A stretch of DNA of 15,988 nucleotides from VRUE01 sp047519745 (GCA_047519745.1 JAPVSJ010000049.1:1-15988); one strand, 5' to 3'; shown: positions 5,969 to 13,627, counted from the first letter of the stretch. Made by a program: numbers and translations. The notes: generated by a model not told the origin, from the letters alone.

Positions 5969-6106
5969 GAGGGGCGGATGGGGTCGCCTCGACGATGCCT
6001 CGCGAAGCGGCCCCGGGCAGGGTGATTCTCAGCCGCGAAGCGGCACCGAATTCCACCGCCGGAAGGCGGTGGCGGGCACTCGGCGAGGCGACCCCATCCG
6101 CCCCTC
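5969..6106. repeat. 138-bp structured inverted repeat between convergent genes
   Basis: The ends are a perfect 23-bp inverted repeat (5969-5991 and 6084-6106), followed after one mismatch by three more pairs. Inside are a 5-bp hairpin with a GAA loop (6032-6044), an 8-bp perfect stem with a GGAA tetraloop (6053-6072), and an 11-bp direct repeat CGCGAAGCGGC (6001-6011, 6034-6044). It fills almost the whole 150-bp gap between the stops of the FmdB and LCP genes. A bidirectional terminator is the simplest reading; a non-autonomous mobile element or a structured RNA is also possible. No open frame of note lies in it. Confidence 0.9.
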
Positions 6107-6111
6107 GCCAC

Positions 6112-7332
6112 CTACCCCAGCAGCTTCTTAACGGCCCTTCGGCGTTCCGAGTCCGGTACTTCGATGGAGCCGCCGGGGCCGGGCGAGCAGCCTGAGTTGG
6201 CGCCACTGCAGAGCACGTCGGCATTGCTGTTGCCCCCGATTGCCGCCGAGAGGACCAGCTGCGGCATGGTCAGGAAGCCCATGTCGCTGACGAACGCCTT
6301 CGGCGCGTCCCAGCCGATGATCGGGCCGTGGATGAAGTTGTAGGGGAGACGGAGGGGGTCGGTGAGGCGGTCCTTGATGCCGGCGATCACCGCCTGCTGG
6401 GCCTTCTCGCGGTCGAGGTCTTCGTAGCCGAGCGTGTAGGCGCTCTTGCCGGGGCCGGGGCATTCGCTGGGCTCGCGGATGCGCGAGTAGATCAGCGCCT
6501 TTTCGCCGTCGAGGGTGTTCTCGCCCTTGCCCAGGCGCAGGGTGAAGCCACCCTGCCCGCCCCCGGCTCCGCCCGAGATGTCGGCGCAGATCTTGTGCGG
6601 CACATTGACCGTGACCCCGCCGACCGCGTCGATCAGGTCTTCGAACCCGGTGAAGTCGACGATCGCGACGTGGTCGACTTCGATGTTGAGGAAGTCTTCG
6701 ACCGCTTCGATCTGCGCCTTGGCCCCGCCGAAGGCGTAGGCCGCGTTGATCTTCTGCGGGCTCTGGCCGGGTATTTCGGCGTAGCTGTCGCGCGGGATCG
6801 AGAGTTTGCGGAAGGCGCCGCCGCCGGCGCGGATCAGCATCAGCGTGTCGGCGCGGAATTCGCCCTGCGAGCAGTTGCCGTGCGGCGAGTCGCCGTGCGC
6901 CTGCTGTTCGAAGCACTCCTGCGAGGGCGCCGCGCCGGGCTCCTTGGTGTCGGGCGGGCGGGCGTCGGTGCCGAGCACGAGGATCGTCTGAGCGCTGGGC
7001 AGCAGGAAAGGGTTGCCGTGCAGGGCGGACTTCGCTTCGCCGGAGAGCTTGAAGGACTGCAGCTGGGCGGAGACGGCGAAGGCGAGAAAGCTGAGCAGGA
7101 TCCAGCCCAGCGCTGCCAGGCCGATCCATTTGAGCGCTCGCCGCACGCCGGGCCGGGGCGTCCGCGGGCCGCGCTCGCGGCCGGGGCGGTCGGGAAGCTT
7201 CGGCCCTCGCCAGTCGCGCTGGCGCAGGCCTGAGAGGTCGGGCTTGCGGAAGCGCGAGAAGAGCCCGCCGCGAGCGCGGTAGACCTTGTAATCGGGCGGC
7301 TCCTGCGGCCGCTGCTCGTCGTCGGTGCCCAT
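6112..7332 (-). CDS. LytR-CpsA-Psr (LCP) family cell-wall glycopolymer ligase
   Basis: LCP enzymes move polyprenyl-linked glycopolymers onto peptidoglycan, acting outside the membrane. The 406-residue protein has a basic, Pro/Arg-rich cytosolic region (about 1-67), one membrane segment (about 68-88, WIGLAALGWILLSFLAFAV), and the LCP domain from about residue 115: VLGTDAR (119-125), RADTLMLI (160-167), SIPRDSYAEIPG (178-189), KINAAYAFGG (194-203), and DFTGFEDLIDAVGGV. The Arg and Asp residues that bind the pyrophosphate are present. Four cysteines outside the core (two near 140-154, two near the C-terminus) may form disulfides. ATG at 7332 is chosen because GGAG lies 6 nt upstream; ATGs at 7350 and 7347 are alternatives. 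It diverges from the ROK kinase (60 bp apart). Confidence 0.92.
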   Translation of the reverse strand: MGTDDEQRPQEPPDYKVYRARGGLFSRFRKPDLSGLRQRDWRGPKLPDRPGRERGPRTPRPGVRRALKWIGLAALGWILLSFLAFAVSAQLQSFKLSGEAKSALHGNPFLLPSAQTILVLGTDARPPDTKEPGAAPSQECFEQQAHGDSPHGNCSQGEFRADTLMLIRAGGGAFRKLSIPRDSYAEIPGQSPQKINAAYAFGGAKAQIEAVEDFLNIEVDHVAIVDFTGFEDLIDAVGGVTVNVPHKICADISGGAGGGQGGFTLRLGKGENTLDGEKALIYSRIREPSECPGPGKSAYTLGYEDLDREKAQQAVIAGIKDRLTDPLRLPYNFIHGPIIGWDAPKAFVSDMGFLTMPQLVLSAAIGGNSNADVLCSGANSGCSPGPGGSIEVPDSERRRAVKKLLG

Positions 7333-7338
7333 GAAAGA

Positions 7339-7342
7339 CTCC
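7339..7342 (-). promoter_or_regulatory. Shine-Dalgarno site deciding the LCP start
   Basis: GGAG on the minus strand, 6 nt before the ATG at 7332. It favours this start over the two in-frame ATGs at 7350 and 7347, which have no such site. Confidence 0.55.
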
Positions 7343-7392
7343 GGCATCATGCCGATGACCGCGGTCGCCCGCTCCAAGGGCCCCAACGAGAG

Positions 7393-8352
7393 ATGAGCCA
7401 GGCCGAAGCGATAGGGGTCGATCTGGGCGGCACGAAGATGCTGCTCGGCGTCCTCGACGGTGACTCGAAGACGGTCTGGGAGAGTCGCGAGCGCTCCGCC
7501 GGCGAGAGCGAGGCGGAGCTGGTCGAGCTGCTCGTTCGCGAGATCTCCGAGGCGCAGTCGCAACGGCCCGGGATCGAGGCGGTCGGGATGGGCATCCCGG
7601 CGACGATCGACCACGAAAAGGGGCTGGCGGTGGCGGCGGTCAACCTGCCGATCGAGAATCTGCCAATCCGCGATCTGGTGGTCGAGCGGACCGGCCTGCC
7701 GGCCTTCGTCGACAACGACGCCAACGTCGCCGCCCTCGCCGAGCACCTCTTTGGCGCAGCTCGCGGCGCTCAGAACGCGGTGATGCTGACGATCGGCACC
7801 GGGATCGGCGGCGGGCTCATCCTCGGCGGCGAGATATACCGCGGCTCGACCGGGGCCGGCGCCGAGCTCGGTCACGTCGCGATCCAGCTCGACGGCCCGG
7901 CCTGTCAGGGCAACTGCCCCGGCCACGGTTGCGTCGAGACCCTCGCCTCCGGCACCGCGCTCGGTCGCGAAGGCCGCGCCGCGGCGGAAAGCCACCCCGA
8001 CTCCGCGCTCGGCAAGCTGCTTGCCGCCGGCAGTGAGATCGACGGCAAGGTCGTCACCGTCGCCGCCCACGAAGGCGACGAGACTGCGGTCGGCGTCTTC
8101 GACCTCATCGGCAGCCGCCTCGGCGTCGCCCTCGCCAGCTTCGCCAATATCTTCGAGCCCGAAGTGATCGTGATCGGCGGTGGTGTGATCGCCGCCGGCG
8201 AGCTGCTGCTCGCGCCCGCCCGTCGCGAGCTCGAAGCGCGGGCGCTGCGGCCGATGAACGGCACCCCGGTCGTCGCCGCCGAGCTGGGTGAAGACGCGGG
8301 GATGATCGGCGCCGCCGCGATGGCGCGGATCGAACTGGAGAAAGCGGGCTGA
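7393..8352 (+). CDS. ROK-family sugar kinase (glucokinase-like)
   Basis: It phosphorylates a hexose, most likely glucose, with ATP in the cytosol. Seen in the 319 residues: phosphate-binding DLGGTK (10-15), catalytic DNDANVAALAE (107-117, Asp109 as base), TIGTGIGGG (133-141), and the ROK sugar/zinc region ELGHVAIQLDGPACQGNCPGHGCVE (about 158-182). The zinc motif is the variant C-x3-C-x4-C (Cys171, 175, 180) plus His161, rather than the common C-x-C-x4-C. No N-terminal DNA-binding domain is present, so this is a kinase and not a ROK repressor. The ATG at 7393 has a weak GAGAG just upstream. The stop overlaps the rsmI start by 1 nt (TGATG), indicating coupled translation. Confidence 0.93.
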   Translation: MSQAEAIGVDLGGTKMLLGVLDGDSKTVWESRERSAGESEAELVELLVREISEAQSQRPGIEAVGMGIPATIDHEKGLAVAAVNLPIENLPIRDLVVERTGLPAFVDNDANVAALAEHLFGAARGAQNAVMLTIGTGIGGGLILGGEIYRGSTGAGAELGHVAIQLDGPACQGNCPGHGCVETLASGTALGREGRAAAESHPDSALGKLLAAGSEIDGKVVTVAAHEGDETAVGVFDLIGSRLGVALASFANIFEPEVIVIGGGVIAAGELLLAPARRELEARALRPMNGTPVVAAELGEDAGMIGAAAMARIELEKAG

Positions 8353-9179
8353 TGCCGGGGTCTCTGATCGTCTGCCCGACCCCGATCGGCAACCTCGACG
8401 ACATCACGATCCGCGTGCGCGACGCGCTGGTCGCCGCCGACTACATCGCCTGCGAGGACACCCGCCGCACCGGCGGCCTGCTCGACAAGCTCGGCATCAG
8501 GCCGGCCCCGCAACTGATCTCGATCCACGAGGGCAACGAAGCGCCGCGCGCGATCGAGCTGGCGCAGCGGATCGAACGCGGTGAGATCGTCGCGCTCGTC
8601 TCCGACGCCGGCATGCCGGCGATCTCGGACCCGGGGTTCCGCCTGATCCGCCGCTGCATCGAACGCAACCTCGAGGTGACCGTGCTGCCTGGCCCCTCGG
8701 TGGTTCCGGTTGCCCTGGTCGCCTCTGGCCTGCCGACCGACCGCTGGCGCTTCGAGGGCTTCCTGCCCAAGCGCTCCGGTGAGATGGAGCGTGTGCTGCG
8801 CTCGACCGAGACGGTCGTCGCCTTCGAGTCGCCGCGCCGTGTGGGCGACTCGCTCGCGGCCCTGGCCGCGATCGCTCCCGACCGCCCGGCGGCGGTATGC
8901 CGCGAGCTGACCAAGATGCACGAGGAGGTCTCGCGCGCCACCCTGGCCGAGCTGGCACGCCGCTTCCGCGGCGACGTCAAGGGCGAGATCGTGCTGGTGA
9001 TCGCACCCGCGTCAGCCGACGACCACGACAAAGATGTCGGCTTCGCGGTCGATGCCCTGCGCCACCTCGTCCAGTCGGGCGCCCGCCCTCGCGCGGCCGC
9101 CAGCGTCGTCGCCGCCCTCACGGGCACTCGCGCCAACGACCTCTATCGCGCACTGACCGGCCGCGAGCCACGCCGGTGA
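8352..9179 (+). CDS. rsmI: 16S rRNA (cytidine(1402)-2'-O)-methyltransferase RsmI
   Basis: RsmI methylates the 2'-hydroxyl of C1402 in the decoding centre of 16S rRNA using S-adenosylmethionine. The 275-residue protein has the family's tetrapyrrole-methylase-like fold and its signatures: CPTPIGNLDDIT (8-19), CEDTRRT (34-40), SDAGMPAISDPG (84-95), LPGPS (112-116), FEGFLP near 134-139, and a C-terminal helical ending ALTGTRANDLYRALTG that corresponds to the usual small C-terminal domain. Length is normal. It begins at the ATG of a TGATG overlap with the ROK kinase, so both are on one mRNA. The pairing with a sugar kinase looks like ordinary operon packing. Confidence 0.97.
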   Translation: MPGSLIVCPTPIGNLDDITIRVRDALVAADYIACEDTRRTGGLLDKLGIRPAPQLISIHEGNEAPRAIELAQRIERGEIVALVSDAGMPAISDPGFRLIRRCIERNLEVTVLPGPSVVPVALVASGLPTDRWRFEGFLPKRSGEMERVLRSTETVVAFESPRRVGDSLAALAAIAPDRPAAVCRELTKMHEEVSRATLAELARRFRGDVKGEIVLVIAPASADDHDKDVGFAVDALRHLVQSGARPRAAASVVAALTGTRANDLYRALTGREPRR

Positions 9180-9269
9180 GCGCGTGGCGCTGCGCATATC
9201 TGCGTCCTCGGTCGCTTGTGTGCAGAGCACACGGCGCTCCCTGCGTCCTTGATCTGCTTGGCCACGCGC
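9180..9269 (+). promoter_or_regulatory. Structured intergenic element between rsmI and metG
   Basis: A 9-bp inverted repeat, GCGCGTGGC (9180-9188) and GCCACGCGC (9261-9269), encloses a 6-bp hairpin GTGTGC-AGA-GCACAC (9218-9232) flanked by a 9-bp direct repeat CTGCGTCCT (9200-9208 and 9241-9249, positions within a base). It starts right after the rsmI stop and ends before the metG -10-like box. It may be the rsmI terminator, an attenuator or a protein-binding site; nothing in it matches a riboswitch I know. Confidence 0.55.
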
Positions 9270-9286
9270 ACACCGGGTTGCGGGGA

Positions 9287-9292
9287 TAGCCT
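9287..9292 (+). promoter_or_regulatory. -10-like box just upstream of metG
   Basis: TAGCCT (within GGATAGCCT) ends 9 nt before the metG ATG at 9302. There is no clear ribosome-binding site, so a near-leaderless transcript starting independently of rsmI is likely. Confidence 0.45.
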
Positions 9293-9301
9293 GGCGGGAC
9301 C

Positions 9302-10807
9302 ATGGCCTACTACGTCACCACGCCGATCTACTACGTCAACGCCGAGCCGCATCTCGGCCACGCGTACTCGACCCTGGCGGCCGACGTTCTCGCTCGCCAT
9401 ATGCGCCAGCGCGGTGCGGACGTCTTCTTCCTCACCGGCACCGACGAGCACGGCGAGCCGATCGAGCTGGCGGCCGAGCGCGAGGGAGTGACGCCGCAGG
9501 AGCTGGCCGATCGCAACGCGGCCAAGTTCGAAGCGCTGATGCCGATCATCGACGCGACCAACGACTTCTTCATCCGCACCTCCGACCCCCGTCACGCCGA
9601 GCAGGTCGCCGAGATCATGCAGCGGGTCTACGACAACGGCTGGGTCAGCAAGGGCACCTACGAAGGCTGGTACTGCCCGCGCTGCGCCGACTTCAAAACC
9701 GAGCGCGAGCTCGGCCCGGGGCAGACCTGCCCGATCCACGAGATCCCCTTGGAGAAGGTGCGCGAGGAGAACTGGTTCTTCCGCCTCTCAGCCTTCCAGG
9801 GCCAGCTCGAAGGGCTCTACGAGGAACGGCCCGACTTCGTCGTCCCCGACTTCCGCCGCAACGAGGCGATCTCGTTCATCAAGGGCGGGCTCGAGGACGT
9901 CTCGCTCTCGCGGCCGAAGCTGAAATGGGGGATGCGGCTGCCCTGGGACCCCGAGCAGCGCATGTACGTCTGGTTCGACGCGCTGCTCAACTACGTCACC
10001 GCGCTCACCTTCGCCCGCGAGGACGAGGACCTGACCGAGCGCTTCTGGCCCGCGAGCCTGCACGTGATGGCCAAGGACATCCTCAAGTTCCACGCGGTGA
10101 TCTGGCCGGCGCTGCTCTGGGCGGCGGACCTCGAGCCGCCGCAGCGGATGGCGATCCACGGCTACCTGATGATGGGCGAGAAGAAGATGTCGAAGTCGCT
10201 CGGCAACGTGCTCGACCCCTTCGAGGCGATCGACCGCTTCGGCCCCGACGCGCTGCGCTTCTACTGCTTCCGCGAGGTCAGCTTCGGCCAGGACGGCTCG
10301 ATCTCGACCGAGGGCTTCGAGGCCCGCTACGAGACCGAGCTGGCCAACGACTTCGGCAACCTCGCCAGCCGCGTCCTGGCGATGGTCGAGCGCTATCGCA
10401 ACAGCGTCGTCCCGGAGGCCCAGGTCGACGCCGTGCTGGCGGAGGACTTCGAAGGCGTCGTCGCCCGCTTCAGCGAGTTGCTCGACCGGGCCGAGCTGAC
10501 CCAGGCGCTGGAGGAGGCCTGGAAGCTGGTCCGCCGCCTCAACCGCTACGTCGAGGAGACGCGGCCCTGGGAGCTGGCCAAGGACGAGGCCGACCCGGAG
10601 CGCCTCGACGAAGTCCTCTACAACCTCACCGAGGGGCTGCGCGTGACCACGCTGCTACTCGTCCCCTACCTGCCGCGGAGCAGCGAGCGGCTGCTCACCG
10701 CGCTAAACGAGGATTCACGCCAGCTAACCGAGTTAGGCGCTCGACCTGGCGGCCAGAACGTCGAGCGTGTTCCACCGCTGTTCCCGAAGATTGAGGCGCC
10801 CGCTTGA
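9302..10807 (+). CDS. metG: Methionyl-tRNA synthetase
   Basis: It charges initiator and elongator tRNA-Met. The 501-residue chain is the short class I form: HIGH motif as HLGH (17-20), TGTDEHG (45-51), a single zinc knuckle with Cys125, Cys128, Cys143 and His146, WFDALLNY (224-231), and the KMSKS loop KKMSKS (294-299). An anticodon-binding helical domain follows to about residue 490 (RRLNRYVEETRPWELAK is typical). The C-terminal EMAP-II-like dimerisation domain found in E. coli MetG is absent, as in many shorter bacterial enzymes. The ATG at 9302 gives the canonical N-terminus (YYVTTPIYYVN). The stop codon lies at the edge of a large inverted repeat shared with the convergent FMN-enzyme gene. 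Confidence 0.98.
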   Translation: MAYYVTTPIYYVNAEPHLGHAYSTLAADVLARHMRQRGADVFFLTGTDEHGEPIELAAEREGVTPQELADRNAAKFEALMPIIDATNDFFIRTSDPRHAEQVAEIMQRVYDNGWVSKGTYEGWYCPRCADFKTERELGPGQTCPIHEIPLEKVREENWFFRLSAFQGQLEGLYEERPDFVVPDFRRNEAISFIKGGLEDVSLSRPKLKWGMRLPWDPEQRMYVWFDALLNYVTALTFAREDEDLTERFWPASLHVMAKDILKFHAVIWPALLWAADLEPPQRMAIHGYLMMGEKKMSKSLGNVLDPFEAIDRFGPDALRFYCFREVSFGQDGSISTEGFEARYETELANDFGNLASRVLAMVERYRNSVVPEAQVDAVLAEDFEGVVARFSELLDRAELTQALEEAWKLVRRLNRYVEETRPWELAKDEADPERLDEVLYNLTEGLRVTTLLLVPYLPRSSERLLTALNEDSRQLTELGARPGGQNVERVPPLFPKIEAPA

Positions 10808-10918
10808 GGCCATCCGGGTAGGGGTGGAACGTCTTGTACTTTTTCGGTGTCGGCCCGGGGCGATAGCCGATCGCAATACATCGAAAAAGTTAAGTGGAAC
10901 CCCTGCCCGGATGGCCTC
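10806..10918. terminator. Large imperfect inverted repeat, likely bidirectional terminator
   Basis: Outer arms 10806-10825 and 10899-10918 match at 19 of 20 positions. An inner pair, ACTTTTTCG (10838-10846) with CGAAAAAGT (10882-10890), is perfect, and a small apical stem TCGGC/GCCGA (10850-10854, 10866-10870) tops the structure. It reaches from the stop codon of metG to that of the convergent FMN enzyme, so both transcripts would fold into it. The inner T5/A5 arms are noticeable in such G+C-rich DNA. A non-autonomous mobile element is an alternative. Confidence 0.75.
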
Positions 10919-12072
10919 TACGCAAGCGCATCGGGCCCCAGCTGATCAGGTCTGGTGTAACCGCAGAGCGCCATCGTCAGGTCGAGCTCGGCGAGGACCA
11001 TCTTGAGCACCGTTTCGACGCCCGCCTGCCCACCGAGCGCAAGCCCCCAGACGTAGGGGCGGCCAAGGCAGACCGCGTCGGCGCCGAGGGCGAGGGCCTT
11101 GAGCGCGTCGGCGCCGCTGCGGATGCCGCTGTCGAAGAGAATCGTCAGCTCGCCGCCGACCGCATCGGCGATCGGTCCCAGCGCGTCGAGCGAGGCGATC
11201 GCGCCGTCGACCTGGCGACCGCCGTGGTTGGAGACGACGATGCCGTCGATGCCGCGCCGCGCCGCCTCGCGGGCGTCGTCGACGTGCTGGATCCCCTTGA
11301 CCACGATCGGCAGCGACGTGTTCTCCGACAGCCACTCGAGGTCGTCCCAGGTGAGCGAGGGATTCGCCTGGACGCCGAGGAAGTGGCCGGTCGCGGCGCC
11401 CTGGTCCTCCTCCGGGGGCTTCTCGAGCCCTTCGCGGAAGACCGGGTCCTGGAAGTAATTGGCGACCCCCATCCCGTTGAGGAACGGCAGCCAGGCCTGC
11501 TGCAGGTCGCGCGACTTCCAGCCGGGGACGAAGGTGTCGACGGTGAGCACGATCGCTCCGTAGCCGGCCGCCTCGGCACGCTTGACGAAGCTTTCGGCCA
11601 GGTCGCGGTCGTTGGGCCAGTAGAGCTGGAACCAGCGCGGCGCCTCGCCGCCCGCCTCGGCGATCTCCTCAAGGGTGAAGTGCGAGTTGGTGCTGGCGAT
11701 CATCGGCACGCCGACCGCGGCGGCCGCCCGCGCGGTCGCCAGCTCGCCCTCCTCGTGGACGACCTTCTGCACGCCGATCGGCGCCAGCAAAAGCGGCGCT
11801 GGCATCTCCGTGCCGAGCAGCTCGACCGTGAGATCGCGCTCGGCGACGTCGCGCAGCATCCGCGGCACGATCCGGTGGCGCTCGAAGGCGTCGCGGTTGG
11901 CCTGCATCGTGTGCTCGGCCCCGGCGCCGGCGAAGACGTAGCTGGCTGCGCGCTCGTCCATCGCCTCGTGCGCGCGCCGCTCCTGCTCCTCGACCGCGAC
12001 CGGGATCGAGGGCGTCTCGCCGCCGAGCCCGCGCATGTAGATCTCCCTGTAGTAGTCGGCGAAGTCCGGCAC
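10918..12072 (-). CDS. FMN-dependent alpha-hydroxy acid oxidase, lactate 2-monooxygenase-like
   Basis: The family oxidises L-2-hydroxy acids with FMN; lactate 2-monooxygenase yields acetate, CO2 and water. The 384 residues include STNSHFTLEEIAEA (128-141), WFQLYWPNDRDLAESFVKRA (147-166), LTVDTFVPGWKSRDLQ (176-191), Lys259 in VVKGIQ, the catalytic SNHGGRQVDG (281-290; His283 base, Arg286), DSGIRSG (314-320) for FMN phosphate, and LGRPY (336-340). The YYREIYMRG start and the YWPNDRDL block resemble the lactate 2-monooxygenase branch, so this call is favoured over lactate dehydrogenase (LldD) or glycolate oxidase, but substrate is not proven. GTG at 12072 is chosen since a TAGCCT box ends 7 nt upstream and the family N-terminus begins there. 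It follows the aldehyde dehydrogenase stop by 17 nt. Confidence 0.9.
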   Translation of the reverse strand: MPDFADYYREIYMRGLGGETPSIPVAVEEQERRAHEAMDERAASYVFAGAGAEHTMQANRDAFERHRIVPRMLRDVAERDLTVELLGTEMPAPLLLAPIGVQKVVHEEGELATARAAAAVGVPMIASTNSHFTLEEIAEAGGEAPRWFQLYWPNDRDLAESFVKRAEAAGYGAIVLTVDTFVPGWKSRDLQQAWLPFLNGMGVANYFQDPVFREGLEKPPEEDQGAATGHFLGVQANPSLTWDDLEWLSENTSLPIVVKGIQHVDDAREAARRGIDGIVVSNHGGRQVDGAIASLDALGPIADAVGGELTILFDSGIRSGADALKALALGADAVCLGRPYVWGLALGGQAGVETVLKMVLAELDLTMALCGYTRPDQLGPDALA

Positions 12073-12079
12073 GCCGTGA

Positions 12080-12085
12080 AGGCTA
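12080..12085 (-). promoter_or_regulatory. -10-like box before the FMN enzyme gene
   Basis: TAGCCT on the minus strand ends 7 nt before the GTG at 12072, inside the 17-nt gap after the aldehyde dehydrogenase. It may allow separate leaderless expression of the last operon gene. It has the same hexamer as the metG box. Confidence 0.35.
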
Positions 12086-12089
12086 ATCG

Positions 12090-13610
12090 CTACTTCAGGC
12101 CGAGGCGGCGGCGCCAGTCTCTGGCGTATGCGACGCGGGCGATGCGGCCGATCAGGCCGCGGCGGGCCTTGGTGTACGGATACCAGGTCGGCTCGCGCTT
12201 GCCGCCGAAGCGGGCGACGATGACCGACTCCGGCCGGCAGTACTTCTTGATCCCGTACTCGCCGTGGCGGAAGCCGATCCCCGACTCCTTCCAGCCGCCC
12301 ATCGGCACGTCCATCAGCACGTAGTTGACGATCACGTCGTTGACGTTGACCGCGCCGGCCTCGATCCGCCGCCCGACTTTCTCGGCCCGCTCCTTCTCGC
12401 CGAAGACCGAGGCGGCGAGGCCGTAGCGGGTGTCGTTGGAGAAGCGCAGCGCCTCCTCGGCGTCGCGCACCTTCATCACCCCGACGACCGGGCCGAAGGT
12501 CTCGTCGCGCATCACCGTCATCGAGTGGTCGACGTCGACGAGCACGGTCGGTTCGAAGTAGTCGCCCGGGCCATCGACCTTCTTGCCGCCGGTCGCCGCC
12601 TTCGCGCCCTTGGCGATCGCGTCCTCGACCTGCGCTTCGACGATCGCCCGCTGGTTGGGCGAGGTCATCGCGCCGACGTCCATTTCGGGCGTCTTGCCGT
12701 CGGCGCCCTGGCGCAGCGCCCCGACCGCCTTGGTCAGCTTGGCGACGAACTCGTCGTAGACGGGCTCCTCGACGTAGATCCGCTCGACCGAGAGGCAGAC
12801 CTGGCCCGAGTTGAACATCCCGCCCCAGGCGGCCGCGTTGGCGGCGCGGTCGACGTCGGCGTCGGAGAGGACGATCATCGGGTCCTTCCCGCCGAGCTCG
12901 AGGCTGACCGGAGTCAGCGTCTCGGCGGCGCGCGCCATCACCTTGCGGCCGGTGCGGTCCGAGCCGGTGAACTGGATGAAGTCGACGTTGTCGACCAGGG
13001 CACCGCCGGTCTCGCCGGTGCCGTGCACGCAGTCGAACACGTCGGGGCCGCCGATCTCCCGCTTCCAGGCCTCGACGATCTCGGCCAGGCCCAGCGGCGT
13101 GAACTCCGAGGGCTTGACGACCACCGCCGCGCCCGCCTGCAGGGCCGGGATCGTGTCGCCGAGGGCGAGCGCCAGGGGGAAGTTCCAGGGGCTGATCACG
13201 CCCACCACCGGGTAGGGCCGGTACTGGACCATCAGCTTTTTCGAGGCCGCCAGGGCCGAGTGCGGGCGGACCGTTTCGTCGCCGATGAACTTGTCGGCCT
13301 TGGACCCGTAGAAGTTGATCAGGTCGGTGAGGTAGACGGTCTCCGCGCTCGTGTCGCCGCGGACCTTGCCGGTCTCCGCCTGCATCGTGTCGAGCACGCG
13401 CTCGTGGTTGTCGAAGAGCCAGTCGCGCAACTCGCCGAGCCAGCGGTAGCGGCCATCGTTGCCCAGCGCCTCCCACTCGGCCTGGTTTCCGCGCACCCGG
13501 GCGACGGTCTCGGCGACACGCTCGGGGGAGTCGACGGCGACGCTGCCGATCGCCTCCCCGTTGGCGGGATTGAGGACCTCGATCGTCTCGGTCGTCGACT
13601 GGTCGAACAT
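12090..13610 (-). CDS. NAD(P)-dependent aldehyde dehydrogenase
   Basis: The enzyme oxidises an aldehyde to the acid. From the ATG at 13610 it has 506 residues and all catalytic parts: SPWNFPL (Asn143), VVVKPSEFTPL (Lys166), FTGSDRTGRKV for the cofactor, LELGGKDPMIV (Glu238 as general base), and NSGQVCLSVERIYV (Cys272 nucleophile), then DETFGPVVGVMKV and PMGGWKESGIG near the C-terminus. The last 40 or so residues are basic and extend beyond the usual family end. The overall type resembles succinate-semialdehyde or generic medium-chain aldehyde dehydrogenases; substrate is unknown. TTG at 13625 would add five residues and starts 2 nt after the upstream stop. A 16-bp palindrome spans exactly the two candidate starts. 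Confidence 0.93.
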   Translation of the reverse strand: MFDQSTTETIEVLNPANGEAIGSVAVDSPERVAETVARVRGNQAEWEALGNDGRYRWLGELRDWLFDNHERVLDTMQAETGKVRGDTSAETVYLTDLINFYGSKADKFIGDETVRPHSALAASKKLMVQYRPYPVVGVISPWNFPLALALGDTIPALQAGAAVVVKPSEFTPLGLAEIVEAWKREIGGPDVFDCVHGTGETGGALVDNVDFIQFTGSDRTGRKVMARAAETLTPVSLELGGKDPMIVLSDADVDRAANAAAWGGMFNSGQVCLSVERIYVEEPVYDEFVAKLTKAVGALRQGADGKTPEMDVGAMTSPNQRAIVEAQVEDAIAKGAKAATGGKKVDGPGDYFEPTVLVDVDHSMTVMRDETFGPVVGVMKVRDAEEALRFSNDTRYGLAASVFGEKERAEKVGRRIEAGAVNVNDVIVNYVLMDVPMGGWKESGIGFRHGEYGIKKYCRPESVIVARFGGKREPTWYPYTKARRGLIGRIARVAYARDWRRRLGLK

Positions 13611-13625
13611 TGGCTGGTCAGCCAA
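13610..13625. repeat. 16-bp palindrome at the aldehyde dehydrogenase start
   Basis: TTGGCTG-GT-CAGCCAA has 7-bp perfect arms around a 2-bp centre. It lies between the two candidate start codons (ATG at 13610, TTG at 13625) and next to the upstream gene's stop. It may hide or modulate the start, bind a regulator, or be chance. Confidence 0.5.
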
Positions 13626-13627
13626 GA

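Noticed and set aside
6112..8070. Extension of the LCP gene to 652 codons
   Set aside because: Above 7332 it is antisense to the ROK kinase. GGAG before the ATG at 7332 and the membrane-segment layout fit the shorter protein.
10918..13476. 852-codon minus-strand open frame that would fuse a long N-terminal region to the FMN enzyme
   Set aside because: The region above 12072 is an out-of-frame reading of the aldehyde dehydrogenase, rich in Arg, Gly and Pro. The family N-terminus begins at GTG 12072.
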